A program made the translations under genes and the position numbers. DNA of 64,000 nucleotides, taken from Pedobacter aquatilis. GTDB taxonomy: Bacteria > Bacteroidota > Bacteroidia > Sphingobacteriales > Sphingobacteriaceae. Position 1 is the first letter of the stretch. The number at the start of each line of letters is the position of its first letter. The DNA lies in the NCBI RefSeq assembly GCF_030409415.1, contig NZ_JAUFPW010000008.1, positions 124,001 to 188,000 of the forward strand, written 5' to 3'. Below are positions 54,547-62,386 of this stretch, one piece after another. The notes below the pieces were generated by a model. The model ran no database searches. It saw nothing but the letters and a program-made list of their open reading frames with translations, and was not told where the DNA came from.

Positions 54547-55758
54547 TTAGTGTTTAAACTTCTCTTTTAACTTTTTTGATATTTGTACTCGCATCAGGTC
54601 TACACTATTTTCCCAGGTATGTGTCAAAGCAAAACGTATTCTCTCATCAATTAATTCCTGGTTATTTTCTTTTATTGCTTGCCTAATTAATTGAACATAA
54701 TCCTCTTTTGAATTAGCCAGATAGACATGATTTTTAAAAACCTCCATCGTTTTGGTAGAGGAGGCAATTATTGGTTTCCCTAGAGATAAGTATTCATCAA
54801 TCTTTCGGGGATAGTTTCCAATAGTTACAGGGTTAATTAACTGAGGATTAATGCAAACATCAAAATTATTTATATATTTTGGTAAATCTTCAACTGGCTT
54901 TTGGCCTAAAAATATTATATTATCAATTGAATGCAGAAGACTATTCTTGAAAACTTCATCTTCTCCCCCAACTAAGACAAAGTTAATATCAGGGCAAGCA
55001 ACTGCAATGTGTTCGATAATTTCTATATCTAACCTGATTGTGTTTAGTGCACCAACATAGCCTACAATTGGTTTATCTAAAGGTAAATCTGAAGGAATTG
55101 CATCAATATTTCTGTTAGCAAAATCGTCAATATCACAGCCTTGTCCAACATAAAATGAATCTTGATTGTATTGTTTGCAATAATCAGCTAAGTAGGTTGA
55201 GTTGGCAAAACAAATATCACTTTTACTAATAAGTTTAGGCTCTAAATATTCTCCATGCTTGCGCCAGTAATCAACTCCAAGCATATAATCCCTAGAATAA
55301 TATATACTCAAATCTGGCTTCAGCAAAACATCGAGATAAAAGCCTTTAAACATCTCATTATCATTAAATAATATGGTGTTTCTGAATCCTAATTCTGTTA
55401 ATGCAGATTTTACAGACGTAGCAAGTTTTTTATTATTTAGTTTATTAATGAAATTAAAAAGATTGTGATAATTTATCCAATTAATAGATTCCACTATACA
55501 ATCAGGAAACAAATTCCAAAGATTATCTTTAATTTTAATTAATCCTTGTTCTTTATTTTTAATAACATTGATTCTTTTCTTTATTTTGTCGTCATTCTTG
55601 CCTCTTAACAATGTAATGCGATCTAGCGGAGAATTAATATATAAAACTCTATTATTCTTACTTAGCTCTAATGCAATATCTTTACAATTACTTCCAATCT
55701 CAGTATCCCAAGGTTGTTGGCCAATTATAATAATATCGTTATCGAATTTTTTATCCAT
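54547..55758 (-). CDS. GT4-like (GT-B) glycosyltransferase
   Basis: The ATG at 55758 gives 403 aa; a TTG one codon earlier is less likely. The protein begins DNDIIIIGQQPWDTEIGSNC. The C-terminal donor domain has PIVGYVGALNTIRLDIEIIE, NFVLVGGEDEVF and the final YPRKIDEYLSLGKPIIAS motif. This last form is common in TuaH-like and teichuronic-acid-type GT-B enzymes. It is cytosolic. Four nucleotides separate the start from the stop of the preceding paralogue-set gene. Sugar unknown. Confidence 0.87.
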   Translation of the reverse strand: MDKKFDNDIIIIGQQPWDTEIGSNCKDIALELSKNNRVLYINSPLDRITLLRGKNDDKIKKRINVIKNKEQGLIKIKDNLWNLFPDCIVESINWINYHNLFNFINKLNNKKLATSVKSALTELGFRNTILFNDNEMFKGFYLDVLLKPDLSIYYSRDYMLGVDYWRKHGEYLEPKLISKSDICFANSTYLADYCKQYNQDSFYVGQGCDIDDFANRNIDAIPSDLPLDKPIVGYVGALNTIRLDIEIIEHIAVACPDINFVLVGGEDEVFKNSLLHSIDNIIFLGQKPVEDLPKYINNFDVCINPQLINPVTIGNYPRKIDEYLSLGKPIIASSTKTMEVFKNHVYLANSKEDYVQLIRQAIKENNQELIDERIRFALTHTWENSVDLMRVQISKKLKEKFKH

Positions 55759-55761
55759 CAA

Positions 55762-56544
55762 TTAATACTTTTTGAAATATAGACTATAATTGAAAAGTAT
55801 AAACCTGTAAACATATTTAGCTGTATTTATGAAGAAATTATCTCGTTCTCTCCAAGATAATCTATCCAAATGCATTGTACTTGGTTCTGAAGATGTATTA
55901 ATCTGTTCGAAAACTCCCTTATAATTGTCGAATAATAAACCTTTACCCTTATGTTGTAAATATGATATCATCATATCAAATTCAGTTTTTTCTGGGTTTT
56001 TCATTTCTGCATAGCGCCCAAATTTTTCAAAAAAATTGCTTCTACGCAAATGTGGATGGTCACTATACAGAGGAAATTTATCGAGATTTGTAGAACCATG
56101 ATTGAACACCATCTTCGAAAAGCCATTTCTATAAGGTTCTTTATGTGTATACTGAAGGTAAGAATAGAATCTTATAGTATCAAAATCTTCAGTTTCCAAA
56201 ATTGATAATGCATCCTTTAAAGGTTTTTCACAACCTGGAAGGGGTATAAAATCTTCCTGTACATAGAGTGTGTATGGTAACGTTACAGCATCCTGTCCTT
56301 TGTTGATATTGTTGCCAAGCCCTTTATTTTTAGGGGTTGTTATCAAATCAAAGTTGTATTGCTCTTTAAGCAACTTTAGCTGTTCTAAATGTTCGGCTTT
56401 GCTTCCATCATCCGACACAACAACTTGCCCGAAAGAGCAATTAACTTTCTGAAAATTTTCCAACAGCCGTTCGAGTGACTTACTCCTATTGTAATGGGTG
56501 ATTAGTAGTGCTACAGTATCAAAATGATGAGCATATTTTATCAT
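55762..56544 (-). CDS. Glycosyltransferase, GT2-like, member 3 of a three-paralogue set
   Basis: The 260-aa protein matches the pair at 44904 and 45735: VALLITHYNRSKSLERLL, VVSDDGSKAEHLEQLKLL, GLGNNINKGQDAVTLPY, LYVQEDFIPLP and SDHPHLRRSNFFEKFGRY. It keeps the two Asp residues of the first acidic motif and is closest to member 1. It is encoded in the leftward operon, more than 10 kb from its relatives and on the other strand, which suggests an ancient duplication with rearrangement. Confidence 0.84.
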   Translation of the reverse strand: MIKYAHHFDTVALLITHYNRSKSLERLLENFQKVNCSFGQVVVSDDGSKAEHLEQLKLLKEQYNFDLITTPKNKGLGNNINKGQDAVTLPYTLYVQEDFIPLPGCEKPLKDALSILETEDFDTIRFYSYLQYTHKEPYRNGFSKMVFNHGSTNLDKFPLYSDHPHLRRSNFFEKFGRYAEMKNPEKTEFDMMISYLQHKGKGLLFDNYKGVFEQINTSSEPSTMHLDRLSWRERDNFFINTAKYVYRFILFNYSLYFKKY

Positions 56545-56566
56545 ACAATTTTTCTTTAGAGTATCT

Positions 56567-57187
56567 TTAAATATTAATTTTTTCCCACTTATCAGAAGTA
56601 CTACTATACTTCTTTATTACTTTAGCAGGATTACCGACAGCAATAGAAAATGGAGGTATATCTTTAGTCACCACACTTCCTGCTCCGATTACACAATGTT
56701 TTCCGAGCGTAACACCAGCAGTAATAACGCTATTTGCTCCAATCCATACATCATCTTCAATAGAGATATTTTTGCAAATCACCTTTTGTTTTGCCGGCGA
56801 TATTTCAACATTTTCATAACCATGGTTTAAACCCGATACCACAATATTTTGCGCCATCATTACTTCATTACCAATGGTTACAGGGCCAATGATTACATTT
56901 CCTACTCCAATTATTGTGTTGTCTCCAATAATTACGTCGCCAACTCCATTATTAACAGTTGCAAAATCTTCAATAGTAGAATAATTACCTAAATTAAATT
57001 TGTTGAAAGGTAATACGTCCATTTTTGTTCGTCTTCGAACAATACTTCCTTTGCCCCTCTTATGCTTAAAAGGATTTAGAAATAGCTTCACCCATAATCT
57101 AGGGCCGTGCTCATGAGTAGGAATTAATAATAATAGTGCAATCTTTTTAAATTTTGGATTGGACTTGATTTTTGAGACTATAGACAT
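56567..57187 (-). CDS. Left-handed beta-helix (hexapeptide) acyltransferase
   Basis: The 206-aa protein has hexapeptide repeats (about 65-185): VGDVIIGDNTIIGVGNVIIG and IEDDVWIGANSVITAG are clear, ending in IPPFSIAVGNPAKVIKKY, the standard end of this fold. The N-terminal 45 residues are basic with a short hydrophobic stretch. Such trimeric enzymes O- or N-acetylate sugars using acetyl-CoA. In this cluster it may acetylate a hexose or the 3-amino sugar predicted from 27039-28485. Its start lies 1 nt after the stop of the small membrane protein gene, so translation is coupled. Confidence 0.9.
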   Translation of the reverse strand: MSIVSKIKSNPKFKKIALLLLIPTHEHGPRLWVKLFLNPFKHKRGKGSIVRRRTKMDVLPFNKFNLGNYSTIEDFATVNNGVGDVIIGDNTIIGVGNVIIGPVTIGNEVMMAQNIVVSGLNHGYENVEISPAKQKVICKNISIEDDVWIGANSVITAGVTLGKHCVIGAGSVVTKDIPPFSIAVGNPAKVIKKYSSTSDKWEKINI

Positions 57188-57188
57188 A

Positions 57189-57290
57189 TTAACTTTCCTC
57201 CGATTCTTCAGATTTAATTTTATTCAATCCATTAATAAAACCGACAATAAAGCTAATTATAACAGGAAGAGCTAAGATCTCAAATGGCAT
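57189..57290 (-). CDS. 33-residue single-pass membrane protein, coupled to the acyltransferase
   Basis: This ORF encodes 33 residues. A hydrophobic stretch (about 4-21: EILALPVIISFIVGFING) is followed by a charged tail rich in Lys, Ser and Glu. The stop TAA, one nucleotide and the ATG of the acyltransferase (TAATATG) give tight coupling. Only 12 nt separate it from the polymerase gene upstream, so the gene fills an otherwise unexplained gap in the operon. I do not recognise it; small membrane proteins can steer or stabilise membrane complexes, which is only a guess here. Confidence 0.55.
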   Translation of the reverse strand: MPFEILALPVIISFIVGFINGLNKIKSEESEES

Positions 57291-57302
57291 ATTTAAAGGT
57301 TT

Positions 57303-58568
57303 TTAAGTTAACAATTTGCTTTTTTCCATTTTCTCTAATTGTGGGGATATTAAAATAAATACCCAAGATAAATACACAACTATTGATGAGGGCATGGTAT
57401 TTATAACCTCATTTCCATAACTACAAAATAAAATACCTGCAAATCCGGAAGTTAATGCAATCATTTTTATTCTTGTTGATTCGTCTTTTATATTCCAAGC
57501 TATGCCACAACATTTACCCAAAATATAAACCATTATACTTAACCAAATTGTTAACCCAACTATACCATACATTGCCCATATTTTAACAAAATAACTATCA
57601 GGCTGTACCGTAGATAAATATTTATCGGCATTATATTGCGTACCGTTAGCTCCAATTACACCAAGCCCACCTCCAAAAGGTCTTTCGCTCATATATGCTC
57701 TAAGAGCCATCTGTGTGTTAAATCTAACATTTAATGAAGGATCTTCCGGATTTAAAGCAGAGCGTAATCTATAAATTTGGTAGTTGCCGTTTCCTATGTT
57801 GGTAAACTTTAGCACAAACAAAAAGGCAAATGCAAATAGGCCGCCAATTAATAAAACCTTAAACTTCTTACTTAATAAAATGGCTAAAAATCCTCCTACA
57901 ATTAATGCAAACAATGCACCTCTTGTACCAGAAATAAGCATTCCATATAACATCAACATAGAACAGGCGAACAATGCTATTTTTTTCCATTTTTTAAATG
58001 GCCCAAATGCTAAAATAAGCGACATTAAGCCTATATGGGCCTGCGAAGCTCCAAATTGACCTGCATCACTATAAAATGAGAAAACCCTTAATCTGCCCCA
58101 TAAAACGTGAGTTACAGCTCCACCGGTATCTAAAAACATTTGTTCTCCCCTAGATGGACCAATATAAAGTTGCTTTACCCCATTGATGGCAGCTAATGAT
58201 GAGAATACTATAATAATGATAATAAAAGTGTCTAGTTGCTTATTCTCTCTGAAAATAATAAAGCCTAACGAAACAATCATTAACGGATATAATGCAGCTG
58301 ATCTGATTTCCATAAGCCAGCCCATTAAACTTGCCCCTGGATTAACAACTTGCAACAAGCTAATTATAAACCATAATAAAAACAGAAAAACAATATCTGA
58401 ATTTAAGGCGCTCCAATGCTCTTTAGGTGCAGAAATAATTATACTTATCCAAATTACAACAATAAGTCCTTCTATTAAAGTACCGTATGGAATACCACCT
58501 ATTTCTCTACCGAGAATTCCAAAAGTAAAACAATATACAATTAATGCGTAAAGAAGAAAATTCCTCAT
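57303..58568 (-). CDS. O-antigen polymerase/ligase family membrane protein (Wzy/WaaL)
   Basis: The 421-aa protein has 10-12 membrane helices and a large periplasmic loop between about residues 265 and 330. That loop holds RFNTQMALRAYMSERPFGGG, the O-antigen ligase domain hallmark. GMLISGTRGALFALIVGGF near 215 is the other conserved motif, with the Arg of SGTRGA. In a Wzx/Wzc context it is best read as the Wzy polymerase joining repeat units in the periplasm, though ligases share the fold. It follows the Wzc-like gene by 28 nt. Confidence 0.9.
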   Translation of the reverse strand: MRNFLLYALIVYCFTFGILGREIGGIPYGTLIEGLIVVIWISIIISAPKEHWSALNSDIVFLFLLWFIISLLQVVNPGASLMGWLMEIRSAALYPLMIVSLGFIIFRENKQLDTFIIIIIVFSSLAAINGVKQLYIGPSRGEQMFLDTGGAVTHVLWGRLRVFSFYSDAGQFGASQAHIGLMSLILAFGPFKKWKKIALFACSMLMLYGMLISGTRGALFALIVGGFLAILLSKKFKVLLIGGLFAFAFLFVLKFTNIGNGNYQIYRLRSALNPEDPSLNVRFNTQMALRAYMSERPFGGGLGVIGANGTQYNADKYLSTVQPDSYFVKIWAMYGIVGLTIWLSIMVYILGKCCGIAWNIKDESTRIKMIALTSGFAGILFCSYGNEVINTMPSSIVVYLSWVFILISPQLEKMEKSKLLT

Positions 58569-58596
58569 TTAATACAGGATAAATATTTACAGAGTT

Positions 58597-60732
58597 TTAA
58601 TTCTGAATTTGCACTTTATTAAGAACCCAACCTAAAAATCCAGGTAGCTTTTTTATATAGTCTGTATATTCCTTATCATTATCAGTTATAGTTTTTCCAT
58701 ATTCAAAAACTGCTATATTCTTCTCCGTGAAAAGAAGCCATTCTTTAGCAATATTAATATCCTTAAGACTATTTACATCAACAATAATTAAATCAAACTC
58801 TTCTTTTAAAACCTCAAAACCTGCTTTAAGACTCTTTATGCTCTGCAACTCAAGTAAAGACTCTCTAGCTGTGCTTTTGTTCATTATAGTAATGAGATCT
58901 TCAGTATGAATTTCTTTTTTTATCAAGAAGGTTTGAAAATTCTGACTTGTTGCTAGTGCTTTGCTTTCAGATTTAACTACAGGTAATTCATCTGCAATTA
59001 AAAGTATTTTTTTTCCAGTCATCGCAAAAGCATATGCCAAACTGTAGCAAGAAAAGGTTTTTCCTTCGCCTCCTATTAAACTTGTTACGCCTAATATTTT
59101 ACTATCGTCTGCTTGCATTTTGCCATCTATTTCAAATCTTAATGAACGAAGCATATCACGATAAAATTCATAGCTTATATTTCCGTTTTTATCATTCCAG
59201 ATGTCTCTTATACTTCTTTCGTTGTTATCAATTTTAGTTAATGTACCTACAACTGATGACTTTGTTGCATGTGCTAACTGCTGAGAAGTTACAATTTTAT
59301 TATCCAACAAGAACATGGCCAATACAAAGCTTAGGCAAATTGCAAAACTTCCTATTCCCGAACCTGCGAGATAAAGAATTTTTTTCGATGGTTCTGGATT
59401 TCCAGGTAAACCTATTTCTTCAATTTTAAGTCTGACTCCCATAGCCTGCTCGCCACGAACCTGATTAAATTGATCTAAAGAAGTCATATATTCCTTAGTA
59501 GCTAAATCTGCCTCACGTTCATAGTTCTGAATGTCTGCATCATATGGCACCATACTCGCATATTTGGCTCTAAGAGATGAAAGTTCAGAATCTATGGAAC
59601 GAATACTGCTTTGAGCTTCAGTCATTGCAATTTCCATAGCAAGTTTCTGAGCCACCAAAGATTGCTTTGAGGTCCTAGGATCCAAAACATTATCGTCAGA
59701 GTTTTGAATGCTCTTTGCTTGTATTATTTTTGAAAGCGAATCGATTCTTCTCTGATCTGAAGGTTTGAAACCGTTTTCTATAAAAGTATTATTAGCAGCT
59801 TGTAACTCTCGTTTCAAACTAACAATTTCACGATTATCAGCTCTACTACTACCAGCGACATAGGAATCACTGCCACCTAATTTACTTACAATTGCAGCAA
59901 TGGCACCTTGGCTAGATTGAATTTTGCGAATAGCATCTGCACGCTGAGCTTCATATTGTGTAATTTGTGAGTATACTGCTGCAGATTGTTCGTTGAGATT
60001 TAGAACACCTTTATTACGCTTAAAAGACGATAAAGAACCATTTTTTTGATTCATCATAACTTCTTTCTGCTTTAAAACTGAATCTAATAAACGAATTGAG
60101 TTATTTTGGTTACTGTTGATTTCACCACTATAGTTTACAATAAAATCAGCAGCAAGTGTATTAACTAAAAATGCTGATAAATTAGGATTTTCAGAAACGT
60201 ATTCAATGTTAATATAGTCACTGTTATCAGCATGTGTGATTTCGATTTGCTTTCTAAGGCCATCCTCTCCATAGCCCATAGATGCCACCATATCATAAAG
60301 TTTGTACTTTCCGTTGTTATCGCTAAGCGTAAGAATGGCTTTAGAAGCTAACTTATTCTCAAATAGAGATATTACTTCATTTCTTTGAGCATCATTTAAT
60401 GAATCTAGTTTATCACTATATTTTCTAAATGGTGATTTTGGCTGCTTTAAATCGTGTAAAATTAAATTATAGGAAAGAATATTGATGATTTTCTTCATCT
60501 TAAACTTTTCCATAATACTATTTATTTGCTGGCTGACCTTAAAAAAATCTGTATTTTCATTTGAGATTTTTTTTGAAGGATCGAGTAATCCTGTAGAAAT
60601 CTGAACTTCTGAACTATATTGTTTTGGTAAGTTTTGTACTAGAAAGTAAGTTATTGTTACAGCAATAATGGGCACCAAAATTAGCACCCATTTATACTTC
60701 ATAACCAATTTTAGAAATGATTTTAAATCCAT
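58597..60732 (-). CDS. Wzz/Wzc-like chain-length protein with kinase-type ATPase domain
   Basis: The 711-aa protein has membrane helix 1 (about 14-32), a Wzz domain, a periplasmic coiled-coil region (about 200-445) and helix 2 (about 455-478; LYLAGSGIGSFAICLSFVLA). The cytosolic ATPase domain (about 530-711) has Walker A SLIGGEGKTFS near 550, ILLIADELP as the A' position and Walker B FDLIIVDV near 655. The tail after the ATPase has three Tyr but no dense Tyr cluster, so kinase autophosphorylation may be weak or lost. It controls export and chain length of the polysaccharide with the outer-membrane partner. It is second in the operon, 21 nt after the TolC-like gene. Confidence 0.9.
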   Translation of the reverse strand: MDLKSFLKLVMKYKWVLILVPIIAVTITYFLVQNLPKQYSSEVQISTGLLDPSKKISNENTDFFKVSQQINSIMEKFKMKKIINILSYNLILHDLKQPKSPFRKYSDKLDSLNDAQRNEVISLFENKLASKAILTLSDNNGKYKLYDMVASMGYGEDGLRKQIEITHADNSDYINIEYVSENPNLSAFLVNTLAADFIVNYSGEINSNQNNSIRLLDSVLKQKEVMMNQKNGSLSSFKRNKGVLNLNEQSAAVYSQITQYEAQRADAIRKIQSSQGAIAAIVSKLGGSDSYVAGSSRADNREIVSLKRELQAANNTFIENGFKPSDQRRIDSLSKIIQAKSIQNSDDNVLDPRTSKQSLVAQKLAMEIAMTEAQSSIRSIDSELSSLRAKYASMVPYDADIQNYEREADLATKEYMTSLDQFNQVRGEQAMGVRLKIEEIGLPGNPEPSKKILYLAGSGIGSFAICLSFVLAMFLLDNKIVTSQQLAHATKSSVVGTLTKIDNNERSIRDIWNDKNGNISYEFYRDMLRSLRFEIDGKMQADDSKILGVTSLIGGEGKTFSCYSLAYAFAMTGKKILLIADELPVVKSESKALATSQNFQTFLIKKEIHTEDLITIMNKSTARESLLELQSIKSLKAGFEVLKEEFDLIIVDVNSLKDINIAKEWLLFTEKNIAVFEYGKTITDNDKEYTDYIKKLPGFLGWVLNKVQIQN

Positions 60733-60753
60733 TAAATAAAATTTTAATTTTGT

Positions 60754-61425
60754 TTATTTAACATCTGAAAGCTTAACCCCAATTATTTCTTCTAAAGAAT
60801 CTTTAGCTTTCAAATAAGTTGTTTCTGATGTTATTTTAGCCTGATATGATGAAAATTGAATTATTCTAGACTGATTATATGCATCTAAAGTAATCTCTCC
60901 CTTTTCAAACTTGCTTCTCAAAGTTTCTGCAACACCTTTATTATCACTAGCCATTTGGGTGTTTATTTTTAACAAGCTTATCGTTTGAATATAGTCATAA
61001 TATCTCCTTTTAACTTCCATGCCTAACTGTATATCATATTCTTTCTGTTCAAGAAGGGCTATTCTATAATCGGACTTTGCTTTTTTAACAGTGAATGGTT
61101 TTGTTAAAAAATTACCTAAGTTTAAATTAATACCAAACTGTATACCATAAGGATTTAATGGATCTAATACAACCCTATCTTGTGGCCTGTAAAAATATGA
61201 AGCATTAAATAAATCCAAATAAGAAAGAGAAGCAATTGTTACACCAGTTTGAGCACCTATCCTACGCTCCTCAGCCATTTTCCTTCGAGGATAGTTTTGC
61301 TTAGCTAATTCAATATACTTTTCTAAATCGGCATATTTAATTTCAGGAATAATTGTTTCTTGCGCTGCAGCGTTAATACTGAAAAAAATCAAGAAAGCAA
61401 GCGTAATTTTTTTTAGAGTTTTCAT
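60754..61425 (-). CDS. Short TolC-like outer-membrane protein
   Basis: The 223-aa protein has a signal peptide ending INAAAQ (about 1-21). The body is heptad-rich helices, with the beta-barrel-type segment FNASYFYRPQDRVVLDPLNP near residue 80 and LNLGNFLTKPFTVKKAKSDY near 105. TolC proteins are normally about 450 aa with two repeats; this holds about one repeat, so oligomerisation would differ. It is first in the glycan operon and directly ahead of the Wzc-like gene. That position suggests it is the outer-membrane part of the export path, in place of Wza. Confidence 0.85.
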   Translation of the reverse strand: MKTLKKITLAFLIFFSINAAAQETIIPEIKYADLEKYIELAKQNYPRRKMAEERRIGAQTGVTIASLSYLDLFNASYFYRPQDRVVLDPLNPYGIQFGINLNLGNFLTKPFTVKKAKSDYRIALLEQKEYDIQLGMEVKRRYYDYIQTISLLKINTQMASDNKGVAETLRSKFEKGEITLDAYNQSRIIQFSSYQAKITSETTYLKAKDSLEEIIGVKLSDVK

Positions 61426-61898
61426 TAATTATAGGGTTATTTACAGTGTTTTATTATGTGATGATTAGGATGAATAAAAAACGTCTAAATATACAATTAA
61501 ACTTCTTCCTTTTAAATTGTGAAGGAAAAGTTTTTATAAATATTTTTAATTCAGAAAAATACGATAATTATCTGAATAAAAATTAGCGAATTTAATTCAA
61601 TTGTTTTTTCTACAAAAATTGTTGTTTTAGGGATCACAGTCTCAATTTTATTAAAAGACAAGATTATGTCTCCATGAAGAGTTGAAGTATTAATTCAATT
61701 ATTTAAAAGTATTGTATACGAGGTTCATTCCCTGTGTCATATTCTTTATTTAATCTCAAAAGTAAAATAAATTTGACCGGAACTTTTAAGGTAACACCTA
61801 TGATAATGAAAAAATCAAATTTTTGTTATATACCTGCATTTTTTTTTTTTGCAAATTAATCCTCCTCAAGAAAATGTTGGTTTTTTTTTAAAAAAAAT
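61426..61898 (-). other. Long AT-rich region before the glycan operon
   Basis: No gene is visible in these 470 bp. A box TACTTTTG on the minus strand (61764-61757) fits TAnnTTTG but lacks a -33 partner, and TATATTTA (61493-61486) is one base off. An inverted repeat CTTCC...GGAAG-like hairpin lies around 61505-61530. The operon promoter is therefore not certain, and the leader could be about 330 nt long. Confidence 0.4.
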
Positions 61899-61926
61899 TA
61901 AGCCTTCCGGAAGGAAGGCTTAATTA
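61899..61926 (-). terminator. Terminator of the tRNA-Ser/Pro/Pro operon
   Basis: A GC-rich inverted repeat (AAGCCTTCC/GGAAGGCTT, with slightly shifted pairing) is followed on the minus strand by a T run of seven or more. It ends leftward transcription from the tRNA genes, right after tRNA-Pro 2. Confidence 0.8.
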
Positions 61927-61929
61927 ATG

Positions 61930-62003
61930 TCGGGATGGCAGGATTCGAACCTACGACCTCCTGCTCCCAAAGCAGGCGCGATACCGGGCTACGCTACATC
62001 CCG
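61930..62003 (-). tRNA. tRNA-Pro (anticodon TGG), second copy
   Basis: Read on the minus strand, acceptor CGGGATG pairs with CATCCCG. The anticodon stem CCTGC/GCAGG has loop TTTGGGA (anticodon TGG). The T loop is TTCGAAT and the discriminator is A. CCA is not encoded. The body is identical to the copy at 62058-62131; only one acceptor base pair differs (A-T here, G-C there). Confidence 0.97.
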
Positions 62004-62057
62004 AACTTGGTATCGATCTTTTTTTAAAAAAATCTGCATATACATATGCAAATTGTG

Positions 62058-62131
62058 TCGGGGTGGCAGGATTCGAACCTACGACCTCCTGCTCCCAAAG
62101 CAGGCGCGATACCGGGCTACGCTACACCCCG
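62058..62131 (-). tRNA. tRNA-Pro (anticodon TGG), first copy
   Basis: The acceptor stem is CGGGGTG/CACCCCG. D arm, anticodon arm and T arm are the same as in the copy 54 nt downstream. The spacer between the copies has no promoter, so both come from one transcript started before tRNA-Ser. Confidence 0.97.
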
Positions 62132-62218
62132 AACTTGGTATCTGTTTCCCTTTTTACAAGGGGTGGCAAAGTAACGGTTTTAAAATGATAACTCCGACTA
62201 TTTCACCAATTTTATTTT

Positions 62219-62306
<88 letters not shown>

Positions 62307-62350
62307 GTTTTTCCTTTCAACTTGTCATACCGACCTTGTTTTGAGGTCTG

Positions 62351-62380
62351 CAAATATAGTAAAACAAGTTATTCCACAAA
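62351..62380 (-). promoter_or_regulatory. Promoter of the tRNA-Ser/Pro/Pro operon
   Basis: On the minus strand TTTG (62380-62377), an 18-nt spacer and TATATTTG (62358-62351) form a near-consensus Bacteroidota promoter. The tRNA-Ser 5' end is 45 nt downstream. It lies just past the end of the PgpH-like gene. Confidence 0.7.
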
Positions 62381-62386
62381 AAAAAA

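Noticed and set aside
61426..61898. JUMPstart/ops-type antitermination element before the glycan operon
   Set aside because: No match to the conserved ops core was found, and the region has no clear structure beyond weak hairpins.
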